64,000 nucleotides of DNA from an uncultured Clostridia bacterium. Lineage in GTDB: Bacteria; Bacillota; Clostridia; Oscillospirales; Ruminococcaceae. Location of the stretch: positions 1 through 64,000 of the forward strand of contig CALCUE010000035.1 in NCBI GenBank assembly GCA_937906945.1, written 5' to 3'. The notes below the pieces were generated by a model that was not told the origin of the DNA, searched no databases, and saw nothing but the letters and a program-made list of their open reading frames with translations. The translations under genes and the position numbers were made by a program. Position 1 is the first letter of the stretch. The number at the start of each line of letters is the position of its first letter. Shown piece by piece: positions 57,695 to 64,000 of this stretch.

Positions 57695-58664
57695 CGTCTT
57701 CACCCTCTTCTCTGTCGTCGTTTTCTGCTTCTGTTTTTTCCGGAACGATCTCTTCCGGTTCCAAAACCGTCTCCGTTTTTTCAGTCGCCATATCCCGCCA
57801 AAGGGGTTTTCTTTCCCCTTCGGGAAGCTTCCGAAGCCGACGGTCTATCATAATAAGGGCACCAAAAGCGAAGATCGCCATCAAAGCGCCCAAAAGCTGG
57901 GAGACACGGAACGAACCGAGCATCAGGCTGTCCGTCCGAAGTCCCTCGATCCAGGCTCTTCCCAATCCGTTCCAACCGATATAAAAGAGGATCATTTCGC
58001 CGTCGAAGACCCGTTTTTTCATGAAAAGGCAGAAGAGCAGAAGTCCGATCCCGCACCAGATCGACTCATAAAGGAAGGTCGGATGCACCGGAAGAAGCGG
58101 CGAAACCTCCGCTCCCATTTCCTCCGCCGTATGGCTCAGAATATAACGAACGATGTTCTGGCTGGTCATGCCCCACGGAAGGGTGGTGTTGCAGCCAAAA
58201 GCCTCGCTGTTGACAAAGTTGCCCCAACGACCGATCCCCTGTCCGATAAGCACCGCTCCACCGGCCAGATCGAGGAACGGAAGTACTTTTGTCTTGAAGA
58301 TTTTGCAGCCGAGCCAGATACCCAAAATGCCACCGATGACGCCGCCATAGAACCCAAGACCACCGCCCCGGATATTGAAGATCTCAATGGGGTTGTCCTC
58401 ATAAAGCTCTTTCCATTTGAAAATGACGAAATAAGCTCTCGCGCCGACGATTCCAAGGATCATGGTGATAAAAATGACGTCCAGCGACTTGTCGGGATCC
58501 AGTCCGAACTGCGGACCGTTTTTTTCAAAGAACCAGACCGCCAAAAGAAAACCGGTGGCGATCAGAATGGCGTACCAGTAAATATCAATGCTTCCCAAAG
58601 AGAAAGCCACCCGGTTGATGGAAAATTCCCACCCAAGACCGGGAAAAGAAATCACGTCCGACAT
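57678..58664 (-). CDS. lgt: Prolipoprotein diacylglyceryl transferase
   Basis: A 328-residue membrane enzyme with seven helices. The Lgt signature IGRWGNFVNSEAFG is near residue 148, HPTFLYESIW near residue 195, and GGGLGFYGGVIGG near 100. It transfers diacylglycerol to the lipobox Cys of lipoproteins such as those encoded at 24983-26506 and 30422-32089. The C-terminal 60 residues (after the last helix) are acidic and disordered, an extension seen in many Bacillota. Confidence 0.95.
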   Translation of the reverse strand: MSDVISFPGLGWEFSINRVAFSLGSIDIYWYAILIATGFLLAVWFFEKNGPQFGLDPDKSLDVIFITMILGIVGARAYFVIFKWKELYEDNPIEIFNIRGGGLGFYGGVIGGILGIWLGCKIFKTKVLPFLDLAGGAVLIGQGIGRWGNFVNSEAFGCNTTLPWGMTSQNIVRYILSHTAEEMGAEVSPLLPVHPTFLYESIWCGIGLLLFCLFMKKRVFDGEMILFYIGWNGLGRAWIEGLRTDSLMLGSFRVSQLLGALMAIFAFGALIMIDRRLRKLPEGERKPLWRDMATEKTETVLEPEEIVPEKTEAENDDREEGEDVGIDH

Positions 58665-58679
58665 AATGTCCTCCTTTTG

Positions 58680-59957
58680 TCAAGGTTTTACGATGGAAAG
58701 CACCGCGTTCTTCGTCGAATAGGTCCGGCGGACACGCTCCATCACCTTTTCCAGTGTAGCCTCTGCCACCTCGTCAATGAGGTCATAAAGGGAAACGTCC
58801 GGGAAATGGCCGTTCAGAAGCGCTATGGCAACGCCTTCCACCCGCTCGGTGGAACGGATATACCGTCCATAGACGGAACGCTGCGCCATAGCGAACGCCT
58901 CAGCGGAAAGTCCGTTTTCCAAAGCGTCGGCCACCGTTTTTTTCACTTCCTCAAAGACCTTTTCCGGTTCCCGGGATTCCCCGCTCAGCAAAAGAGCGCT
59001 GTAATCGTACCCGCTGAAAACCTCGCTGCCAAAGGTCGCGTTGATGACGCCTTCGTCATAAAATTTCCGATAAAACGGCGAATAGTCATCAAAAAGCGCC
59101 TCAAGGAAAATTTCATCGAGCACACCGCCGCGGTAGTTTTCCGCTTCGGTGCCCGTTTTTCCTTTGAAGCCGACATAGAATTGCGGCGTCGAGACCGGAA
59201 GGTGGAATTCCACCTTTTCCGTTACGATCTCCTCCGGTTCTTCACAGCTTCCCTTCTCCAGATAGAACGGCTTTGCCGGTTCCAGTACCTTGTCGGCGAC
59301 CTCGATGGCTTCGTCCACGTCGAAATTTCCGGCGACAGTCAGAACCATGTTGTGAAGATTATAGAACGTGCGATAACAGCCATACAGAAGATCCGCCGTA
59401 ATATGGGAGATGGACTCCTGCGTTCCGGAGATATTGATCCGGACCGGGTTTTTATGATACATGGCACAAAGAGCGCCGAAAAATGCTTTCCAATCCGGTG
59501 AATCGTCATACATCCGGATCTCCTGCCCGATGATGCCCTGCTCTTTGGCAACGGTCTCCTCGGTAAAATAAGGGTGCGTCACAAAATCGAGCAGGATCTC
59601 AAGGCTCTCCTTAAAATTTTCGGTGCAGGAAAAGTAATACATGGTGCGGTCAAAACCGGTGGAGGCGTTGGCGTCGGCGCCGGTGGACGCGTACCGTTCA
59701 AAAGCGGAACACTCCTCGCTTTCAAAAAGCTTATGTTCCAAAAAGTGGGCGATGCCCTCCGGGAGCTTCTCGAAATCGCCGGATTCGCTGCGTTTGATGA
59801 AAGTATCAATGGAGCCGTAGGCCGTTCCGAAAACGGCAAAGGCCGAATGAAAGCCCTCCATCGGCGCCAGAAGAAGCGTCAGCCCGGAAGGATGCCGGTA
59901 GCGGTAATAGCCGTTACCAAGACGCTTACTTTCGATGCGTTCCAATCCCTCTCTCAT
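58680..59957 (-). CDS. M16 metallopeptidase, YmfH-like (EF-P modification-associated)
   Basis: A 425-residue M16 peptidase with the zinc motif HxxEH in AHFLEHKLFE (His71, Glu74, His75) and the downstream ligand Glu in GIIGQEIRMYDD. It is paired with the next upstream gene, also M16 but without the motif, as in YmfH/YmfF; the pair in B. subtilis is associated with EF-P 5-aminopentanolylation. The start overlaps the upstream gene by four bases (ATGA). efp itself is not in the window, so the role is inferred. Confidence 0.86.
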   Translation of the reverse strand: MREGLERIESKRLGNGYYRYRHPSGLTLLLAPMEGFHSAFAVFGTAYGSIDTFIKRSESGDFEKLPEGIAHFLEHKLFESEECSAFERYASTGADANASTGFDRTMYYFSCTENFKESLEILLDFVTHPYFTEETVAKEQGIIGQEIRMYDDSPDWKAFFGALCAMYHKNPVRINISGTQESISHITADLLYGCYRTFYNLHNMVLTVAGNFDVDEAIEVADKVLEPAKPFYLEKGSCEEPEEIVTEKVEFHLPVSTPQFYVGFKGKTGTEAENYRGGVLDEIFLEALFDDYSPFYRKFYDEGVINATFGSEVFSGYDYSALLLSGESREPEKVFEEVKKTVADALENGLSAEAFAMAQRSVYGRYIRSTERVEGVAIALLNGHFPDVSLYDLIDEVAEATLEKVMERVRRTYSTKNAVLSIVKP

Positions 59958-61231
59958 GGCTTTTCCACTCCTTTCAGAAAATAGACCGTCGAAAGACTGG
60001 CCTTTTTCGCGATGGCGACAACCTCCTCGGCCGTGATCTCGTTGACTTCCAGCCGATCCTCCTCCGGCGTGACGGCTTCCTCATCCAGAATACCGCCGAG
60101 GTACCAACCCTCGGTGCCGCCAAGGGAATCGGTGACGGAGGAAAGGCCGTTGTTCATAATGAGCTTCGTCTGTTCCAGTTCTGTGTCAGTAAAATCGCCG
60201 TTTTGCATGGCGGCAAGCTGCCGCAGAATTTCGTCCTGAGCCTCTTTACGGCTCTCAAACTCAATGCCGCAATCCACTAAAAGAATGCCGGCCCGTTCAA
60301 AGCTCGAGGAAACGTAGTAGCAAAGGCTTTTTTTCTCCCGCACGTTCATAAAGAGCTTGGAAAAAGGCGTTCCGCCGTAAAGAGCGGAAAACACCCTCGC
60401 GGCGTTGCGTTCCCGAACGTCGGTCGGAGCACCCATCCGAAAGGCCATGACCAGTTTTCCCTGGGTCACGTCCATCTCCTCGGTGGCTTCCTTATAGTCC
60501 GTATAGGCGATGGGCTTCGCCCGCTCGTGTTTTTCCGGTTCCCTCTCCAACCGGGCGATGCGCTCGGCAAAGATTGTCTCCATCGGTGTCGGATCGCCGG
60601 GACCGGTAAACATGATCTCGATCCGGGAGGTCTTCACAAGATTTCTCCAGGCGGCGGCGACTTCGTCTCCGGTCAGTTTTTCCGCCTGTTCCACCGTGCC
60701 GTAGCGTTTGATCCCGAAAGCCTCTCCCTCAAACGCCATGGAAAGAGCCTTGCCGATGGCATAGACCCGCTTTTCGTTGAGATCGCTTTGGATCGTGTCA
60801 ATAAGATACTCCCGTTCCCGTTCAAAATCCAAAGCCGGGAAAAGCCCGTTTTCGTCCAGATTCGGTTCAAAGGCGATGTCGGCCAAAAGCTCTGCCGCCG
60901 TTTCGACCATTTTTTCGCCGCCAATGGCATAGCGGTCATCCAGAAACTGAACCGTCAGCTTGATGACCTGCAGATCGCCGTGTTTGGAAGCGTCGGTATC
61001 CAAGATGGCACCATAAAGTCCCGCCAGTTTTTTATTGAGTTCGGTGAAATCGGGACAGCTTTTGCACCCCTTCCGAAGAAGGAAGGACACCAAAGCGTTG
61101 GCGCTCGCCGTCTCCTGACGAAGAGGCGTCACCATGCAAAGGGTGATCCGATCGGATTTGAATTTTTCATCCTTGATGACGCTGAACCCGACAGCCTCAC
61201 CGATTTCCTTTCGGAGTAATTTTTCTGCCAT
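59954..61231 (-). CDS. Non-catalytic M16 partner, YmfF-like
   Basis: A 425-residue M16-fold protein of the same length as its partner. The position of HxxEH is taken by LVSFLLRKGCKSC, so it lacks the zinc site. The family fold is otherwise clear (TELNKKLAGLYGAILD, then GGTPFSKLFMNVREKKSLCYYVSSSFE near residue 300, the substrate-cavity region conserved in the partner subunit). Non-catalytic M16 subunits form heterodimers with active ones. The gene lies 39 bases after mscS and overlaps the catalytic gene. Confidence 0.86.
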   Translation of the reverse strand: MAEKLLRKEIGEAVGFSVIKDEKFKSDRITLCMVTPLRQETASANALVSFLLRKGCKSCPDFTELNKKLAGLYGAILDTDASKHGDLQVIKLTVQFLDDRYAIGGEKMVETAAELLADIAFEPNLDENGLFPALDFEREREYLIDTIQSDLNEKRVYAIGKALSMAFEGEAFGIKRYGTVEQAEKLTGDEVAAAWRNLVKTSRIEIMFTGPGDPTPMETIFAERIARLEREPEKHERAKPIAYTDYKEATEEMDVTQGKLVMAFRMGAPTDVRERNAARVFSALYGGTPFSKLFMNVREKKSLCYYVSSSFERAGILLVDCGIEFESRKEAQDEILRQLAAMQNGDFTDTELEQTKLIMNNGLSSVTDSLGGTEGWYLGGILDEEAVTPEEDRLEVNEITAEEVVAIAKKASLSTVYFLKGVEKP

Positions 61232-61270
61232 ATTGTTTCTCCTTTTATGGAAAAGCGACCGAAAGCCGCC

Positions 61271-62119
61271 TTATTTCATGTGAACGTCCACCTGCGGGAA
61301 CGCGAATTCAATGCCTTCCTCATCAAAACGTTTTTTGACCGTGGCGTTAAGCTTATAAAGAAGGTCATCGTGATTTTTCCAAAGAACGAAAATCTTGCAG
61401 AGAATATTGACGGAGCTGTCCGCCAACTCTCCGACCACGATCTCCGGCTCTTTATAGTGTTCCACTCGGGGTTCATCCTTAATCGCGTCCTGAATGATCG
61501 CAATGGCTTTCTCAAAATCCGCTCCGTAAGTGATGGTATAAGTCACCTCAAGGCGCATCGCGCCGAGGCTGTTATAGTTGATAATGGTTTTGGAAGCGAC
61601 CACGTCGTTGGGAATAATGACTTCTTTGCGGTTTTTGGGGGCAATATGGGTCTGCACCAGACCGATCTCCGTCACGTAGCCCTTGATGTTTTCCGACGGG
61701 ATCTCGATAAAATCCCCCAACTTAAAGGGTCTCGTGATCAAAAGCATCACACCCGCCGCCACCAAAGCCAGGTCATCTTTCAGCGAAATGACGACCGCCA
61801 CGGAAAGCGCCGCCAAAAGCACCAGCGAAACGCCAAGCGTCACACCGACCGGAATACCGATCAGTGCCGCCGCCGTCAGAAAAAAGACAAAGCAGGAACC
61901 GATCCGCACCGATTTTCCGGCGATGGACGCCGGAATATCCTGTTTTGTGAGCGCCGTGATCCGTTCCGTTGTCTTTTTTCCAAGCCATTTGCTGATAAAC
62001 CAACCGGCGATCAACAAAATAAGGGCGCCGAAAATGGACAGAAAGCCGACCTGCATGCCTTCCGCGCTCTGTTCCAACCGGTTCAGAATTTCCTCCGTCT
62101 GTTCCTCTGTCAGTTTCAT
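61271..62119 (-). CDS. Small-conductance mechanosensitive channel (MscS family)
   Basis: A 282-residue channel with three N-terminal helices (about 20-45, 62-85 and 92-120), the pore-lining helix 3 ending in a Gly/Ala-rich run, and a beta domain: FKLGDFIEIPSENIKGYVTEIGLVQTH then RKEVIIPNDVVASK. It opens on osmotic downshock. I start at ATG 62117-62119, with GGTGA six bases upstream; a GTG three codons earlier is also possible. It lies 19 bases after pcrA. Confidence 0.87.
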   Translation of the reverse strand: MKLTEEQTEEILNRLEQSAEGMQVGFLSIFGALILLIAGWFISKWLGKKTTERITALTKQDIPASIAGKSVRIGSCFVFFLTAAALIGIPVGVTLGVSLVLLAALSVAVVISLKDDLALVAAGVMLLITRPFKLGDFIEIPSENIKGYVTEIGLVQTHIAPKNRKEVIIPNDVVASKTIINYNSLGAMRLEVTYTITYGADFEKAIAIIQDAIKDEPRVEHYKEPEIVVGELADSSVNILCKIFVLWKNHDDLLYKLNATVKKRFDEEGIEFAFPQVDVHMK

Positions 62120-62138
62120 CAAAATCACCGTTCTCTCT

Positions 62139-64000
62139 TTACTGTTCCTCTTTTTTCAGTTTCGCGAAATTGGCCATCAGTTTTTTGGTTCCCGCCTTGT
62201 CAAAAGCGATCTCCAAAAGGGTATCGCCGGAAAGGGCCAACGCGCTGAGCACCGTTCCTCTTCCGAAAACTTTGTGGATCACCACATCTCCGGGACGGTA
62301 AACCGTCGTCTCCGTCTCCGGCGCTTTAGTGAAGCTCATTTCCGAGCGGACACGACCTCTATCGTCCTCCTCAAAATGATAGCTTACGTTAAGTTTTTGC
62401 CGCTGTGTTTCATCGGTAAAGTCCTTATATTCCTCCGGAATTTCCTCCACGAAACGGGAAACCCGGTTGTGGCTCGTCTGTCCGAAGATCATCCGGCTGG
62501 CCGCCGCCGTAAGATACAGGTTTTTTTTCGCTCTTGTGATGCCGACGTAAGCAAGCCGCCGTTCCTCTTCCATTTCGCTCATATCATAAATGGCGCTCAT
62601 ACCCGGGAAAACGCTTTCTTCCATTCCCACAACAAAGACGTTCGGGAATTCCAGTCCCTTGGCGGAATGGAGCGTCATCAAAAGCACGGAATCGCTTTCC
62701 TCCAACCGGTCCAAATCGGTATAAAGCGCCACTTCCTCCAAAAATCCCGCCAGTTCCGGCGCTTCGGCGGCTTCCTCATATTTGACCATGTTCGTTTTCA
62801 GTTCGCCGATGTTTTCGATCCGAATTTCTCCCTCGGAGCCAAGCGCCTGGAGCATGGCCATATAACCGGTCTTTTCGACCAATTCGTCAAAAAACGCTCC
62901 GGCGTCAAAGGTTTCCGCTTCTTCGGCCAGTTCCCGGATCATGGCGGTGAACTTCATGAGCACCGGCGCCCGTCTCACCAGATCGGCGTATTCATCGGCG
63001 TGCTCAAAAATTTCAAAGAGGGAAAGTCCCGTCGCGTCGGCAATATGCTCAGCGGCGGCGATGGTCGTCTCTCCGATCCCCCGTTTCGGCTCGTTGATGA
63101 TCCGCTCGAGCCGCAGATTATCCGCCGGGTTCGTCACCACGGCCATATAGGCCAGAAGATCCTTGACCTCTTTGCGGTCATAGAATTTGAGGCCGCCGAC
63201 TATCTTGTAGGGGATCCCCGCCCGAAGGAACGCCTTTTCCACGCTGTTCGACTGGGCGTGCATCCGGTAGAGTACGGCGAAATCGCTATACCGTTCCCCT
63301 TTTCCGACACCATCCAGAATGGTATCCGCCAGAAAAGCCGCCTCCGCGTCCTCGTCAAAGCAGCGCCGCACCGTCAGCCTGTCGCCGTCACCGTTGGCGG
63401 TCCAAAGGTTTTTCCCTTTTCGCTCGGTGTTGTGCATAATGACTTCGTTGGCCGCCGAAAGAATGTTCTGCGTCGAGCGATAGTTCTGCTCCAACCGCAC
63501 CACTTTGGCGCCAGGAAACTGGCGCTCAAAGGACAGAATATTTTCGATGGTCGCCCCGCGGAACTTGTAAATGGACTGGTCGTCGTCGCCGACGACGCAG
63601 AGGTTCTTATTTTTAGCCGCCAGCATCGCCACCAGCCGGTACTGCACGTGGTTGGTATCCTGATACTCGTCCACCATAATGTACTGCCAACGATCCTGAT
63701 AGAAATTCAGCACCTCCGGCGCCTCCTGGAAAAGCCGCACCGTTTCGCAAAGCAGGTCGTCAAAATCCAGCGCCCCGGCTTCTTTCAGCTCTTTCTGATA
63801 GGCTTTATAGACCCGCCCGATAATTTTTGCCCGGTAATCGCCGTTTCCTTCGGCGCTGGCAAGAAAATCCGCCGGCGATTCCAACCGCTCTTTGGCGTGG
63901 CTGATAGAGGCCGCCACCGCCTTCGGCGGGCACTGTTTTTCCTCGATGCCAAGCGCCTTGAGGCACTTTTTCACGACCCGAAGGCTGTCGTCGGCGTCAT
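62139..64000 (-). CDS. pcrA: UvrD/PcrA-family DNA helicase, N-terminus beyond the window
   Basis: At least 620 residues, running off the right edge: the reading frame stays open to 64000, continuing past the last residues with DADDSLRV, a typical PcrA segment. Helicase motifs seen are VDEYQDTNHVQY (II), GDDDQSIYKFRGA (III), QNYRSTQNIL (IV), MTLHSAKGLEFPNVF (V) and YVGITRAKKNLYL (VI); motif I lies outside the window. The C-terminal GDVVIHKVFGRGTVLSA tail is the Tudor-like RNA-polymerase-binding part of PcrA. It acts in repair and plasmid replication. Partial at the 5' end. Confidence 0.95.
   Translation of the reverse strand, partial: DADDSLRVVKKCLKALGIEEKQCPPKAVAASISHAKERLESPADFLASAEGNGDYRAKIIGRVYKAYQKELKEAGALDFDDLLCETVRLFQEAPEVLNFYQDRWQYIMVDEYQDTNHVQYRLVAMLAAKNKNLCVVGDDDQSIYKFRGATIENILSFERQFPGAKVVRLEQNYRSTQNILSAANEVIMHNTERKGKNLWTANGDGDRLTVRRCFDEDAEAAFLADTILDGVGKGERYSDFAVLYRMHAQSNSVEKAFLRAGIPYKIVGGLKFYDRKEVKDLLAYMAVVTNPADNLRLERIINEPKRGIGETTIAAAEHIADATGLSLFEIFEHADEYADLVRRAPVLMKFTAMIRELAEEAETFDAGAFFDELVEKTGYMAMLQALGSEGEIRIENIGELKTNMVKYEEAAEAPELAGFLEEVALYTDLDRLEESDSVLLMTLHSAKGLEFPNVFVVGMEESVFPGMSAIYDMSEMEEERRLAYVGITRAKKNLYLTAAASRMIFGQTSHNRVSRFVEEIPEEYKDFTDETQRQKLNVSYHFEEDDRGRVRSEMSFTKAPETETTVYRPGDVVIHKVFGRGTVLSALALSGDTLLEIAFDKAGTKKLMANFAKLKKEEQ

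Noticed and set aside
57555..59501. A 648-codon plus-strand frame opposite folD, lgt and an M16 gene
   Set aside because: Shadow of three well-supported minus-strand genes.
1..64000. Searches by eye for tRNA, rRNA, CRISPR repeats, insertion sequences and riboswitches
   Set aside because: None could be supported; the gaps between genes are short and are explained by promoters and terminators.

Overview
The window reads as chromosomal DNA of a Gram-positive anaerobe of the Bacillota, most likely class Clostridia. It carries an mazG-hup-rqcP block beside a SpoVB-type flippase, HemZ, recJ-rel-dtd, a PrsA-type foldase lipoprotein, Lgt, an SdpR/SdpI pair, a PASTA-domain kinase relative and a PadR regulator, and shows no outer-membrane genes. 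Family-level placement cannot be made from the sequence alone. Genes are densely packed, with many 4- to 50-base overlaps, and several promoters have a 17-base spacer and a TGn extended -10. I see no rRNA, tRNA, CRISPR array, insertion sequence, integrase or phage gene.

Layout. 1-3.4 kb (minus): rqcP, hup, mazG and a polysaccharide-type flippase. 3.4-6.1 kb (minus): an MTA/SAH-type deaminase, a purine nucleoside phosphorylase with changed active-site residues, and an acidic protein of unknown function. 6.1-13.9 kb (minus): an apparent operon recJ-rel-dtd-MBL hydrolase-hemZ-uridine-kinase-like, driven from one promoter. 14-15.4 kb (minus): a single-pass membrane protein of unknown function. 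15.5-20.1 kb (plus): DUF1624 membrane protein, SLOG-fold protein and ComEC-like hydrolase, then a two-component system. 20.1-28.1 kb (minus): a CAT-like acetyltransferase, folC, valS and two paralogous PrsA-type foldases. 28.2-30.4 kb (plus): two tandem GNAT acetyltransferases, then sdpR-sdpI behind a promoter with a perfect 24-base palindrome. 30.4-39.9 kb (minus): a DUF4353-like lipoprotein and the F-type ATP synthase operon, with the epsilon gene placed before beta and a c subunit carrying a two-carboxylate, Na+-type ion-binding motif. 40.1-44.9 kb (plus): a radical SAM protein and an ACT regulator-hom-thrB-lysC operon. 44.9-50.9 kb (minus): a PASTA-domain pseudokinase, a degenerate P-type ATPase, rlmB, padR and an overlooked 41-codon basic ORF ahead of padR. 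51.1-55.4 kb (minus): a YgfK-type flavo-iron-sulfur protein and a YdcF-family membrane protein. 55.4-64.0 kb (minus): pcrA (runs off the window), mscS, two M16-family proteins, lgt, folD, a 72-residue membrane protein, an Ntn-hydrolase and a NUDIX hydrolase, ending in a strong terminator.

Working together: the ATP synthase probably couples to Na+; hom, thrB and lysC feed threonine synthesis (thrC is not here); Lgt can lipidate the lipoproteins seen at 25-26 kb and 30-32 kb. The least explained part is 44.9-50.9 kb, where two membrane proteins built on enzyme folds but lacking the catalytic residues lie next to each other, one of them in a PadR-headed unit.
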